58,891 nucleotides of DNA from Alphaproteobacteria bacterium (GCA_030431875.1 JAUIIG010000012.1:1-58891), one strand, 5' to 3'; shown: positions 19,479-28,665, counted from the stretch's first letter. Notes: a model not told the origin generated them from the letters alone. Numbers and translations are program-made.

Positions 19479-19493
19479 GTTCCCTAACTGTTC
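19479..19493 (+). promoter_or_regulatory. LexA SOS box of uvrD
   Basis: GTTC-CCTAACT-GTTC matches the alphaproteobacterial operator exactly. A possible promoter overlaps it: TTGCAC (19462-19467), 17 bp, TAACTG (19485-19490). The box ends only four bases before the GTG start at 19498, so the mRNA would be nearly leaderless, or translation starts at ATG 19537. Confidence 0.7.
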
Positions 19494-19497
19494 ACCT

Positions 19498-21804
19498 GTG
19501 ACCGACGCCCCCGAAACCCGCGATTCCCTGCCTGCAATGGCTGCGCCCGAGTGGCTCGCCCACCTGAACGAGCCGCAGCGCGAGGCGGTGCTGACCACCG
19601 AAGGTCCGGTGCTGATGCTGGCGGGCGCCGGGACTGGCAAGACCGCCGCCCTCACCCACCGCCTGGCACACATCGTGCGCGAGCGGATGGCTTGGCCGAG
19701 CGAGATCCTCTGCGTCACCTTCACCAACAAGGCCGCGCGCGAAATGCGCGAACGCGTATCCAAGCTGACCAATGGCGCGCTGGAGGGGATGCCGTGGCTC
19801 GGCACCTTCCACTCGATCTGCGCCAAGATGCTACGCCGCCATGCCGAACTGGTGGGGCTGGAAAGCAACTTCACCATCATCGACACCGACGACCAGCTGC
19901 GCCTGCTCAAGACGATGATCCGCGAGGCGGACCTCGACGAAAAACGCTGGCCGCCGCGCCAGCTGGCAGGCCTGATCGACAGCTGGAAGAACCGTGGCCT
20001 CAACCCGGATGACCTGACCGCCGTCGACAACGAGAGTTATGCCAACGGCAAGGGGCAGGAGATGTACCGCCTCTACCAGGAGCGGCTGAAAAGCCTCAAC
20101 GCCTGCGATTTCGGCGACCTGCTGCTGCACGTGCTCAACATTTTCCGCCGCCACCGCGACGTGCTGGAAAGCTACCAGCAGCGCTTCAGATACGTGCTGG
20201 TCGACGAATACCAAGACACCAACGCCGTGCAGTACCTGTGGCTGCGGCTGCTGGCGCAGGAGCGCAAGAACATCTGCGTGGTGGGGGATGATGACCAGTC
20301 GATCTACTCGTGGCGCGGGGCCGAAGTCGCCAACATCCTGCGCTTCGACAAGGACTTCCCCAAGGCCAAGGTCGTGCGGCTGGAGCAGAATTACCGCTCG
20401 ACCCCGCAGATCCTTGCCGCCGCCTCCGGCCTGATCGAAGCCAACAGCCAGCGCCTCGGCAAGACGCTGTGGACCGAATTGCCGCCGGGCGAGAAGGTGC
20501 GCGTGGTTGGCGTGTGGGACGCACCGGAGGAAGCGCGCCGCGTGGGCGAGGAACTGGAACGGCTCGAACGCGAAGGCCTCAGCCTCGAACAGGCGGCCAT
20601 ATTGGTGCGCGCGCAATACCAGACGCGCGAATTTGAAGACCGCTTCATCCAGATCGGCCTTTCTTACCGCATCATCGGCGGCTTCCGCTTCTACGAACGC
20701 GCCGAAGTGCGCGATGCCCTCGCCTACCTGCGGGTGATCGCCCAACCGGCGGACGACCTCGCTTTCGAACGCATCTACAACCAGCCCAAGCGCGGGCTTG
20801 GCGCAAAGACACTGGAAAAGATGTACCAGCACGCGCGCAGCACGGGCCAGCCGCTGGCCGCCGCTGCGCTGGAACTGGCCGATAGCGACGAACTGCCGCC
20901 GCGCGCGCGGAATACCATTGCCGCGCTGATGGGCGACTTCCTGCGCTGGCGCGAAATGGCCGAGGCGGTGACGCCGGCCGACCTGATGCGCGCCGTGCTG
21001 GAGGAATCGGGTTACGACGCCATGCTCAAGGCCGATCGCTCCGCCGAAAGCGCCGGTCGCGCGGACAACCTCGTCGAACTCGCCCGCGCGATGGAGGAAT
21101 ACGAGACGCTGGGCGACTTCCTCGAACACGTCAGCCTGGTGATGGACAACGACGCCAGCGACGACGAGGAAAAAGTCACCATCATGACCATGCACGCCGC
21201 CAAGGGGCTAGAGTTCGACCACGTTTTCCTGCCCGGCTGGGAAGAGGGCGTGTTCCCCTCGCAGCGGTCACTCGACGAGGGCGGGCTGGCGAGCCTCGAG
21301 GAAGAGCGTCGCCTCGCCTATGTCGCGATCACCCGTGCGCGGCGGAAGTGCACCATCCTGCATGCCGCCAACAGGCGTATCTACGGCCAGTGGACCAGTT
21401 CCATCCCTTCGCGTTTTATCGAGGAGTTGCCGGACGAGCACATCGACGCCGAGACCAGCATGACCGGTGGCAAGTCGCTGTGGCAGGCCAACTGGAGCGA
21501 GCAGGAAGACCCCTTCGCCCATGTCGCCACCAGCCACCCCGAGCGCTCGCAACAACGCGGCCCCGGCTGGCAGCGCGCGCTGTCGACCGGCTACGATACC
21601 AAGCCCGCCCGCGTCCGCGAAAGCACCCGCAGCGCCGCCAGCTTCGCCGCCAAGCCGCGCACCGACGTGGAAATCGGCGCGCGCGTGTTCCACGAGAAAT
21701 TCGGCTACGGCGAGGTCGTGGGGCAGGAAGGCAACAAGCTGGAGATCGAGTTCGACAAGGCGGGGACGAAGAAAGTGATCGACAGTTTTGTGAGTTTGGC
21801 TTGA
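19498..21804 (+). CDS. uvrD: UvrD/PcrA-type superfamily 1 DNA helicase
   Basis: 768 residues from GTG 19498; ATG 19537 (giving 755) is a realistic alternative, because both keep the conserved LNEPQREAVL. Walker A is AGAGTGKTAALT, motif II VLVDEYQDTN, motif III DDQSIYSWRGA and motif VI EERRLAYVAITRARR. The C-terminal Tudor-like tail (ARVFHEKFGYGEVVGQEGNKLEIEF) identifies the PcrA/UvrD branch over Rep. It unwinds DNA in nucleotide-excision and mismatch repair and clears RecA. An SOS box lies immediately upstream, so LexA control is likely. Confidence 0.95.
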   Translation: MTDAPETRDSLPAMAAPEWLAHLNEPQREAVLTTEGPVLMLAGAGTGKTAALTHRLAHIVRERMAWPSEILCVTFTNKAAREMRERVSKLTNGALEGMPWLGTFHSICAKMLRRHAELVGLESNFTIIDTDDQLRLLKTMIREADLDEKRWPPRQLAGLIDSWKNRGLNPDDLTAVDNESYANGKGQEMYRLYQERLKSLNACDFGDLLLHVLNIFRRHRDVLESYQQRFRYVLVDEYQDTNAVQYLWLRLLAQERKNICVVGDDDQSIYSWRGAEVANILRFDKDFPKAKVVRLEQNYRSTPQILAAASGLIEANSQRLGKTLWTELPPGEKVRVVGVWDAPEEARRVGEELERLEREGLSLEQAAILVRAQYQTREFEDRFIQIGLSYRIIGGFRFYERAEVRDALAYLRVIAQPADDLAFERIYNQPKRGLGAKTLEKMYQHARSTGQPLAAAALELADSDELPPRARNTIAALMGDFLRWREMAEAVTPADLMRAVLEESGYDAMLKADRSAESAGRADNLVELARAMEEYETLGDFLEHVSLVMDNDASDDEEKVTIMTMHAAKGLEFDHVFLPGWEEGVFPSQRSLDEGGLASLEEERRLAYVAITRARRKCTILHAANRRIYGQWTSSIPSRFIEELPDEHIDAETSMTGGKSLWQANWSEQEDPFAHVATSHPERSQQRGPGWQRALSTGYDTKPARVRESTRSAASFAAKPRTDVEIGARVFHEKFGYGEVVGQEGNKLEIEFDKAGTKKVIDSFVSLA

Positions 21805-22748
21805 GGCAGCTACCGTACGCAAGGTTGGCCACGCTGGCGGCGACCATGGTGCTGTGGGGTTGCACAGTGCCCCACTCTGCGGCCCCGGCAGTGGGCTCTA
21901 CGGTTAGCACCGTTACCGAATGTCCAATTCCCGAAGGCTGGGCCGCAGTTGCCGGACAGGGTGCCGATTTCGTCGTCTTCGGCGAGACCCACGGCAGCAG
22001 CGAGGCACCTGCCTTAGTCGCGGACCTTGTCTGCGCGCTCGCCATGCGCGGTGAACCGGTGCTGCTGGCCGTCGAACATTCCTCTATTTTTGATGACGCT
22101 TTCCAGGCTGCCTGGGAGGGGCCGGCAGAGGCGCTTCCGGTCGCCCTCGCCGCTGCCGGGTGGACAGGCCGGGAAGACGGAGTTGCGAGCGAAGCCATGC
22201 TGCAACTGGTTCAGCGTGCACACAGGCTCAAGCTGGCCGGTTACCCGGTGTCGATCGTCGCTTTCAACGGCGTTCGCGACGATGCCCAGCGTGACAGATT
22301 TGCCAATCTGCCCGCCCAGGGTCCGCACGAAGCCGCGCAGGCCGAGAACATCGCACAAGCGGCATCAAGGGGTACTTACGAGCATGTGATAGTATTGGTG
22401 GGCAGCTTGCACGCGCAAAAGGTGCCAGCCGAAATGAACGGCCAGGCATTTGAGCCGATGGCCATGCATCTGGCGCAATATGGACAGGTCACCAGCCTGG
22501 TGATGCGAAGTGGGCCGGGCGAGACGTGGAACTGCCAGTTGCGCGCCGACTACGAGCTTGTGCTGGGAGAGCCGATTACCGACGATGCCATCGCCTGCGG
22601 GGCCTATGCGCACCGCGGCAACGGCGAGCTTGATCGAGACCGTTTCATGGCACTCGGCGACTTTGCAGGTGTCCCGCTTGGCGCCAGCTATGATGGCTAT
22701 TTCTGGGTCGGTAACACCACAGCATCGCCGCCTGCATTCCCGAACTGA
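21801..22748 (+). CDS. Tiki/ChaN-like lipoprotein, translationally coupled to uvrD
   Basis: 315 residues from TTG 21801, which overlaps the uvrD stop as TTGA. The first 21 residues form a lipoprotein signal with lipobox LWGC. The mature part has VVFGETHGSSEAP, VLLAVEHSS and VIVLVGSLHAQK. These are the spaced Glu/His and GSxHA motifs of the Tiki/TraB/ChaN (haem-binding 'Cofac_haem_bdg') superfamily. Members are metalloproteases or haem-binding lipoproteins; which applies here cannot be told. No ATG lies at the right place, so the coupled TTG is inferred from the signal peptide. Confidence 0.7.
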   Translation: MRQLPYARLATLAATMVLWGCTVPHSAAPAVGSTVSTVTECPIPEGWAAVAGQGADFVVFGETHGSSEAPALVADLVCALAMRGEPVLLAVEHSSIFDDAFQAAWEGPAEALPVALAAAGWTGREDGVASEAMLQLVQRAHRLKLAGYPVSIVAFNGVRDDAQRDRFANLPAQGPHEAAQAENIAQAASRGTYEHVIVLVGSLHAQKVPAEMNGQAFEPMAMHLAQYGQVTSLVMRSGPGETWNCQLRADYELVLGEPITDDAIACGAYAHRGNGELDRDRFMALGDFAGVPLGASYDGYFWVGNTTASPPAFPN

Positions 22749-22766
22749 CAATAGACGCCGGCATGT

Positions 22767-22800
22767 AAAAAGGCGGGGCAGGACCAAGGCCCCACCCCGC
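22767..22800 (-). terminator. Terminator of the OmpA-family gene
   Basis: Read on the minus strand, GCGGGG pairs with CCCCGC (22795-22800 with 22773-22778). An alternative inner pairing, GGGGC with GCCCC, is also possible. The stem is followed by five T (22771-22767). It lies about 35 bp after the OmpA stop and also lies in the gap to the convergent Tiki-like gene. Confidence 0.7.
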
Positions 22801-22831
22801 GCTGCTTATCCGGCTCTGACGAGCCTGTTGT

Positions 22832-23737
22832 CTAGATACCTTCGACAGCCTTGCTGACGAGGATATTCACCGCCACGCGGCGGTTCTGCGCGCGGCCAGC
22901 TTCGGTGGTGTTGTCCGCCGTCGGGTCAGCCTCGGCCATGCCCGTCGGGGTCAGCATGCGCCAGGGAGCCCAGCCGCAGTCCTGCTGCAACACGTTGACG
23001 ACGCGGCCAGCACGGCGTTCGCTCAGTTCCTGGTTGTAGTCGTAATCACCCACATCGTCGGTGTAGCCGACCACCAGCAACAGGGCGTTGTCGGTATTTT
23101 CGGCTTCCTCGGCAATGCGGCACAGCTCGGCACGGTCACGGGCAGACACGTTGTGCCGACCGGTGTCGAAGTAGACATTGGTCGAGGCGCGGATGATGTA
23201 GTTGTCGATGTCAGCGACACGGCCACGCAGGGCCTCAGTCGCAGCAGCGTTCTCTTCGATCGCGGTTTCGGCCGAGACGAAGCGCTGGTTGGTGCCGCCG
23301 TGGATCATGGCAGCGATTTCCTGGTCGTCGTTCGAGAACCGCACTTCACTGGCAACCAGGCTGCTGCCCCACTGCACGGTCTGGACCGTCACCGGCAGGC
23401 CGTTCAACAGCGCATCGGCACCACGTTCGCTACGGCCAAGGCCGAGAAAGCCGCCGCGCGCCTTGATATCGGTGGCGGACGAAATCCGCACCGTGGAGGT
23501 GGTGCCATCGGCAGCGGTGACCATCAGGGTGTTGCCGCGACGCTGGGAGATCATGCCTTCGATTTCCGGTCCGGCCATCATGCCGGAAAGGTCGGACGGG
23601 ACGTCGCCATAGACGTTGATGTCGGTAGAAGCCTGGGTCGGCTCCAGTTCCTGGGCGGAAAGGCTGGTCGTTGCGGGCACGGCGAGCGCGGCAAACAGTC
23701 CCAGAGCAATCGGCTTGCTCGAAATGATACGCATCAT
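22832..23737 (-). CDS. OmpA-family outer-membrane/periplasmic protein
   Basis: 301 residues with a signal peptide cleaved about after SLSAQ. The middle part (MVTAADGTTSTVRISSATDI to VRF) looks like a small beta-barrel domain of the DUF5666 kind. A short helical linker (SAETAIEENAAATEALRGRV) leads to an OmpA C-terminal peptidoglycan-binding domain: NVYFDTGRHNVS, then VVGYTDDVGDYDYNQELSERRAGRVV and AQNRRVAV. The start has two adjacent ATGs; GAAGGAGTAAC precedes them, and the second gives the better spacing. A hairpin with a T run lies downstream on this strand. Confidence 0.9.
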   Translation of the reverse strand: MMRIISSKPIALGLFAALAVPATTSLSAQELEPTQASTDINVYGDVPSDLSGMMAGPEIEGMISQRRGNTLMVTAADGTTSTVRISSATDIKARGGFLGLGRSERGADALLNGLPVTVQTVQWGSSLVASEVRFSNDDQEIAAMIHGGTNQRFVSAETAIEENAAATEALRGRVADIDNYIIRASTNVYFDTGRHNVSARDRAELCRIAEEAENTDNALLLVVGYTDDVGDYDYNQELSERRAGRVVNVLQQDCGWAPWRMLTPTGMAEADPTADNTTEAGRAQNRRVAVNILVSKAVEGI

Positions 23738-23975
23738 GTTACTCCTTCAAACTCTCTCTTCGCTGGCTGACCGGTGGCCGACCAACCATCAGGCGTCCGT
23801 TCCTCCCGCCGGAACGTTACTGGGACGATATTGTCTCAGCACCCCAGACATCCTGATTGAACGGCCTAACCAGCCCGTCACTGAACGGTTCCGGGGTACC
23901 GACCACAATTTCGGTTAATATGAGCCTACCACGCGATGAACGGATTGGCGGGCAGATCCCCGCGCCGGCGCAGGA

Positions 23976-25394
23976 TCAATCGAAGCCGACACCCAAAAAG
24001 CCCGGCTTGGGACCATTCCACTCGCCCGCTGGAACTGGTTCGTCGTCCTCGTTGCGGCGACCTCTATGGCGCGGCTCTTCGTCGCGCGGTTCACGCTTTT
24101 CCCGGCGCGGTTTGTTATCGGGCTTGCGCTCATCCTGCTGAGGGTCGTCGCGCTTTGCCCGCGAACGCTTCGGCTTTTCCTGCGGTGCCTCGTCCTGTTC
24201 GTCCTCCGCACGATCTTCCTGCTTGGGCTTTTCTCGCTTCGGTTTCGGTTCGGTCTTGGGCAGTTCGATGCGGACGTCTTTCTTGCCGAATACCGGCACC
24301 ACCGCGCCGGTCAGTTTCTCGACGTTCTCGATAGCTTCGGCATCTTCAGGCGCAACGAAAGTGAAGGCGCGACCCTTGGCTCCGGCACGGCCGGTGCGGC
24401 CGATCCGGTGGACATAGTCGTCCGGGTGCCACGGGGTGTCGAAGTTGAACACGTGGCTGACGCCCTTGATGTCCAGCCCGCGCGCAGCGACGTCCGAAGC
24501 GACGAGGATGTTGATCTCGCCGTCCTTGAAACGCTGCAGTTCCTTGTTGCGCTGGGCCTGGTCGATATCGCCGTGGATCTCTCCCGAAGCGAAGCCGTGG
24601 CTCTGCAGGCTCTTGTTCAGTTCGCGCACGGTGGTCTTGCGATTGCAGAAAATGATCGCCGTCTCGACGAGGTCGTTGCGCAGCAGCCAGCGCAGCGTCT
24701 CGCGCTTCTCGCGGGTCTTCACCGGGATCTTGAAGGCGGTGATGTTCTCGTTGGTCGAGGCCGCGCGGCTCACTTCGATGCGCTTGGGGTTCGACAGGAA
24801 CTTCTTGCCCAGCTTTTCGATCGGCGGCGGCATGGTGGCGCTGAACAGCAGAGTCTGGCGCTGTTCGGGCAGCTTGTCGCAGATGAATTCGATGTCGGGG
24901 ATGAAGCCCATGTCGAGCATCCGGTCGGCTTCGTCGATCACCACCAGTTCGCACGCCGAAAGCATGATCTTGCCGCGCTCGAACAGGTCCATCAGGCGGC
25001 CGGGCGTGGCGATCAGCACGTCAACGCCTTCGTTGAGCGCTTTCACCTGGTCACCCATCTGCACACCGCCGATGAGCAGCGCCATCTTCAGGTCGTGATT
25101 GACGCCGTACTTCTCGAAGTTCTCGGCCACCTGGGCCGCCAACTCGCGGGTCGGCTCGAGGATCAGCGACCGCGGCATCAGCGCACGGCGGCGACCGCTC
25201 GCGAGCACGTCGATCATTGGCAGCACGAAGCTGGCGGTCTTGCCGGTGCCGGTCTGGGCAATACCGATGAGGTCCTTCATCATCAGCACTGCCGGAATGG
25301 CTTCCGCCTGGATCGGAGTCGGCTCGGTGTAGCCAGCCGCTTCCACGGCTTGGAGCAATTCAGGCGAGAGGCCGAGATCGGCGAAAGTGGTCAA
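23976..25394 (-). CDS. rhlE: DEAD-box RNA helicase, RhlE-like
   Basis: 472 residues from TTG 25394, chosen because family members begin at TFADLGLSPELLQAV; a TTG at 25427 is possible. All motifs are present: Q motif (EPTPIQ), AQTGTGKT, PTRELA, DEAD in VIDEADRMLDMGF, SAT in LLFSATMP and HRIGRTGRAG. Residues after about 370 form a long, highly charged, basic and glutamate-rich tail ending in PKPGFLGVGFD. Such tails bind RNA or the degradosome. RhlE-type helicases assist ribosome assembly and mRNA decay, often in the cold. Confidence 0.92.
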   Translation of the reverse strand: MTTFADLGLSPELLQAVEAAGYTEPTPIQAEAIPAVLMMKDLIGIAQTGTGKTASFVLPMIDVLASGRRRALMPRSLILEPTRELAAQVAENFEKYGVNHDLKMALLIGGVQMGDQVKALNEGVDVLIATPGRLMDLFERGKIMLSACELVVIDEADRMLDMGFIPDIEFICDKLPEQRQTLLFSATMPPPIEKLGKKFLSNPKRIEVSRAASTNENITAFKIPVKTREKRETLRWLLRNDLVETAIIFCNRKTTVRELNKSLQSHGFASGEIHGDIDQAQRNKELQRFKDGEINILVASDVAARGLDIKGVSHVFNFDTPWHPDDYVHRIGRTGRAGAKGRAFTFVAPEDAEAIENVEKLTGAVVPVFGKKDVRIELPKTEPKPKREKPKQEDRAEDEQDEAPQEKPKRSRAKRDDPQQDERKPDNKPRREKREPRDEEPRHRGRRNEDDEPVPAGEWNGPKPGFLGVGFD

Positions 25395-25497
25395 TGCGTC
25401 AGGTCCGGAAATGAGGAAGGCGCGCAACGTGCGCCGACAATGCTGCGCGCCCTAGGCAGTCGAAGGGCGCAAAGTCAAGATTTACGGGTAAATCCGC

Positions 25498-26076
25498 CTA
25501 CTGGCTGACAGCCACCAAACGGGTAAATTCCGCTACCTGGCAGCTGGCACCTGCGCGCGACTGCAACTGGTCACGCGCAACGCAGAGTCGCCCGTCATCG
25601 CTGCGTTCGACATAGAAGCCGGAATAGAAGGCCTGCGCGACGCAGGATTCGCCCAGCGTCGCCGCGAGCACGGTGTTACCGCTGGTGAAAAACAGCAGGC
25701 GATTGTCGTTGGTTGGCTGGATGCCGACAATGTCGGCGACGTCGATGCAGTCACCATGCTCCACTTCCTGGAAGCTGCGCGGCATGGGGCGGCGAGGCAG
25801 GTCTGCCATCATCTGGGTACGAGCCCGCGGTGGTGCAGGCGAGACGCGCACGATTACCCGCTGTTCGATGCGCACCTGGTTTTGTGTGGCCGGCCGACGG
25901 GCGTCATCGAGCAGTTCGAAGGGCGAATCCGGGTTCTGGTCGAAACCCAGCGGCAGGACCGACTGCGGCCCCGTCCGGCTGCCGGCATCCTGCGCCGACA
26001 CCGGTGCCGGTAGCTGGAGCGCGAACAGCGGCACCAGCAGGGCAAAGAGTGTCAGCAAGGCGATAATGCGTTTCAT
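25498..26076 (-). CDS. Secreted protein of unknown function
   Basis: 192 residues starting at ATG 26076, with a signal peptide (MKRIIALLTLFALLVPLFAL, cleavage near PVSAQ). The mature part has an unstructured proline/arginine-rich first half, with QVRIEQRVIVRVSP. The second half is a conserved-looking domain with four cysteines (GDCIDVADIVG, GESCVAQAFYSGFYV, GRLCVARDQL, GASCQVAEF), enough for two disulfides. The pattern is familiar from sphingomonads, but I know no function. It ends about 100 bp from rhlE and diverges from the GlcD-type gene. Confidence 0.75.
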   Translation of the reverse strand: MKRIIALLTLFALLVPLFALQLPAPVSAQDAGSRTGPQSVLPLGFDQNPDSPFELLDDARRPATQNQVRIEQRVIVRVSPAPPRARTQMMADLPRRPMPRSFQEVEHGDCIDVADIVGIQPTNDNRLLFFTSGNTVLAATLGESCVAQAFYSGFYVERSDDGRLCVARDQLQSRAGASCQVAEFTRLVAVSQ

Positions 26077-26216
26077 GCCGGGGCTTTTCGAATGATGGCG
26101 CTGCGAACCTTTGGCGCCATCTTGTCGCGGCTCTCCCTATCAACCGGGCTTGAATGCTGGCTTAACCTGTCATTCGACCTTTGCAAGCGCGCGGGCTTGC
26201 TGGCATCAGGCGCGCC

Positions 26217-27665
26217 ATGAGCGACACAAGCCTCTTCCTGACCGCCGCAGCAGACTTGCTGGGCGAACGCGGCTTCACGACTGACACCGACCTCGTGACC
26301 CCCTGGCTCACCGATTGGCGCGGCCGTTTCACGGGTAAAGCCCTGGGCCTCGCTTCTCCGGCTAACACGGCAGAGGTCTCCGCGCTGGTGAAACTCTGCG
26401 CGCAGCACCGCGTGCCGATCGTGCCACAGGGCGGCAACTCCGGCATGTCGGGCGGCGCGACGCCGGACGAAAGCGGGGAGGCGATCATCCTGTCGTTGCG
26501 CCGGATGGACAAGGTGCGCGGCTTCGATGTCGACGCGCGGCAGATCACCGCCGAAGCGGGCCTGATCCTGCAGACGCTGCATGAAACCGTAGAGCCAAAG
26601 GGCCTGCGCTTCCCGCTGACTCTGGGCGGCAAGGGTTCGGCCACCGTAGGCGGCTTGATCTCCACCAATGCTGGCGGAACGCAGGTGCTGCGGCATGGTT
26701 CGATGCGCGCACAGGCGCTGGGCATCGAGGCGGTAATGGCTGACGGCACCGTGTTCGACAGCCTGCAGCCACTTAAAAAGGACAATCGCGGGTTCGACCT
26801 CAAGCAGCTGCTGATCGGTTCCGAAGGCACGCTCGGGATTGTCACCGCTGCCACCTTGAGGCTGTTGCCTGCGCTGGCAGATCGCGCCGTGTTGTGGGCG
26901 GGCCTTGGCGACATCCGCGACGCGCGCAAACTGCTGCTGCATGCAGAGAAAGTCGCAGGGGATGCGCTGGAAGGCTTCGAGGTCATGCCGCGCCATTCGC
27001 TGGAGGCCGTGCTGGCCCACAGCCCCCGCGCCCGCGACCCGCTAGCCGAACGTCACGAATGGAACGCCCTGATCGAACTTGGCGCCGATGCCTCCGACGT
27101 CGACGCCCTGCCCGACCTTGCCCAAGGCCTGCTGGAAAGCGCCTTCGAGGCGGGCCTCGTCGCTGACGCCACCATTGCCGCCAACGAAGCGCAGGCTGAA
27201 GAATTCTGGGCTCTGCGCGACGAGATAGCTCCGGCCGAACGCGCCATCGGCCCTGCCATGCAGCACGACATCTCGGTGCCCGTGCCGACGATGGCAGACT
27301 TCGTTGCCGCCACCGTGCCCAAGGTCGAAACCGCGTTTCCCGGCACCCGTGCAGTCGCCTTCGGTCACCTCGGCGACGGCAACGTCCACTTCCATGTCCT
27401 CGCGCCCAAGGGTGCCGTTCCCGGTGAATGGGAACTGGGGCAAGGCAGGGCCATCAGCGCCTTCGTGCATGACGAGGTGACAGCCTGGCACGGCTCGATC
27501 AGTGCCGAGCACGGCATCGGCCAGCTGAAGCGCGACGAACTGGGGCGGCTGGGCGATCCGGCACAACTGGCGATCATGCGGCAAGTGAAACAGGCGCTTG
27601 ACCCCCTTGGCCTGCTCAACCCCGGGAAACTTGTCCCGCTTGAAACCATTGGCGAGTCGCTTTAA
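26217..27665 (+). CDS. FAD-linked 2-hydroxyacid dehydrogenase (GlcD/D2HGDH family)
   Basis: 482 residues with the FAD_binding_4 fold: PQGGNSGMSGGATPD and TLGGKGSATVGGLISTNAGGT bind the FAD pyrophosphate. The C-terminal FAD-oxidase_C domain ends in the conserved FGHLGDGNVHFH, with metal and substrate histidines, and SAEHGIGQLK. This build is shared by glycolate oxidase GlcD, D-lactate dehydrogenase and D-2-hydroxyglutarate dehydrogenase. The absence of glcE/glcF nearby favours a stand-alone D-2-hydroxyglutarate or D-lactate enzyme. ATG 26217 follows a 140-bp divergent gap. Confidence 0.88.
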   Translation: MSDTSLFLTAAADLLGERGFTTDTDLVTPWLTDWRGRFTGKALGLASPANTAEVSALVKLCAQHRVPIVPQGGNSGMSGGATPDESGEAIILSLRRMDKVRGFDVDARQITAEAGLILQTLHETVEPKGLRFPLTLGGKGSATVGGLISTNAGGTQVLRHGSMRAQALGIEAVMADGTVFDSLQPLKKDNRGFDLKQLLIGSEGTLGIVTAATLRLLPALADRAVLWAGLGDIRDARKLLLHAEKVAGDALEGFEVMPRHSLEAVLAHSPRARDPLAERHEWNALIELGADASDVDALPDLAQGLLESAFEAGLVADATIAANEAQAEEFWALRDEIAPAERAIGPAMQHDISVPVPTMADFVAATVPKVETAFPGTRAVAFGHLGDGNVHFHVLAPKGAVPGEWELGQGRAISAFVHDEVTAWHGSISAEHGIGQLKRDELGRLGDPAQLAIMRQVKQALDPLGLLNPGKLVPLETIGESL

Positions 27666-27683
27666 GGCCGCGCCCGAACTAGA

Positions 27684-27728
27684 CGGTATCCGTTCCGGGC
27701 CAGGAAGGTTCGCATAACCCGGATACCG
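27684..27728 (+). other. Perfect three-way-junction inverted-repeat element upstream of sapC
   Basis: CGGTATCCG (27684-27692) pairs perfectly with CGGATACCG (27720-27728). The 27 bases between them fold into two contiguous small hairpins, TTCC-GGGCCA-GGAA and GGTT-CGCAT-AACC, with no unpaired base at the junction. The element begins 19 bases after the upstream stop and ends 25 bases before the sapC start, just ahead of its GGAGAG ribosome site. It has no T run, so it is not a normal terminator. Confidence 0.5.
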
Positions 27729-27753
27729 CAATCCAGATCGATCGGAGAGTAAG

Positions 27754-28581
27754 ATGGCCAGCGCGCCGAAAGCCAATTTGCCCGTGTTCTACAAGGACCT
27801 CATTCCCCTCAACAGCAACGAGCACGGCGACTATAGCGCCCGTACCGTTGACAAGGCTGCATGGGTTGCCAACCAGCACGCCGTGCCGCTGACTGTGGAA
27901 GAATTCCCCGCTGCACAGCGCAACTACCCGATCGTTTTCTCGTCGGGCGACAATGCGGTGCCGCTGGCACTGATGGGCCTGAATGAAGGCGTGAACGTCT
28001 TCTTCGATGACGAAGGCTCGCCGGTAGATACGCCCGCGCCGTACATCCCCGCCTATATCCGCCGCTATCCCTTCCTGCTGGCCAAGCTGGACCAGAATTC
28101 GGAAAACCTGTCGCTGTGCTTCGACCCGACGACCGACCTTGTCGGCAAGTTCGACGACGGGGCAGCCCTGTTCACCGACGACAAGCAGCCGAGCGAACAC
28201 ACCCAGGGCCTGCTGCAGTTCTGCGAGAAGTTCGAGCAGGCCGGTGCCCGCACCCAGGCCTTCATGAAGGAACTGAAGGACGCGGGTCTGCTGATGGACG
28301 GCGAAGTTGCCATCCAGCGCGCCGACGCACCGAACGACCCGTTCACCTACCGTGGTTTCCAGATGGTCAACCAGGACAAGCTGCGCGAACTGCGCGGCGA
28401 CCAGCTGCGCAAGTGGAACGAAAGCGGCCTGCTGCCGCTTATCTTCGCCCACCTGTTCTCGCTGGACCTGATGCGCATCATCTTCGCCCGCCAGGTCGAG
28501 CAGGGCAAAGGCCCGATCGTTGCCGCCAACGGTGCTGCACCGGCCGCTCCGGCCGCAGACAAGCCGAAGGGCAAGAAGTAA
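27754..28581 (+). CDS. SapC family protein
   Basis: 275 residues matching the SapC family (PF07277), named for a Caulobacter gene in the S-layer-associated region. Recognisable parts are RNYPIVFSSGDNAVPLALMGL, YIPAYIRRYPFLLA and SEHTQGLLQFCEKFEQ. There is no signal peptide or membrane segment, and the last 20 residues are an Ala/Pro/Lys-rich tail. The biochemical role is not established; family members sit near TonB-receptor and tryptophan-halogenase-like genes in marine bacteria, but not here. GGAGAG precedes ATG 27754. A stable hairpin follows the stop. Confidence 0.88.
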   Translation: MASAPKANLPVFYKDLIPLNSNEHGDYSARTVDKAAWVANQHAVPLTVEEFPAAQRNYPIVFSSGDNAVPLALMGLNEGVNVFFDDEGSPVDTPAPYIPAYIRRYPFLLAKLDQNSENLSLCFDPTTDLVGKFDDGAALFTDDKQPSEHTQGLLQFCEKFEQAGARTQAFMKELKDAGLLMDGEVAIQRADAPNDPFTYRGFQMVNQDKLRELRGDQLRKWNESGLLPLIFAHLFSLDLMRIIFARQVEQGKGPIVAANGAAPAAPAADKPKGKK

Positions 28582-28622
28582 GCATCACCAGCGCATCGCT
28601 GCGCTGACACGACATTTTCATG

Positions 28623-28648
28623 CGGCGGACGGCAAGGGTCGTCCGCCG
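28623..28648 (+). terminator. Hairpin after sapC, weak T tract
   Basis: A perfect nine-base-pair stem, CGGCGGACG (28623-28631) with CGTCCGCCG (28640-28648), and an eight-base loop, 41 bp after the sapC stop. The sequence that follows (TATGTTACTTTATAAC) is AT-rich but has no continuous T run. Termination is therefore likely but may be leaky. Confidence 0.55.
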
Positions 28649-28665
28649 TATGTTACTTTATAACC

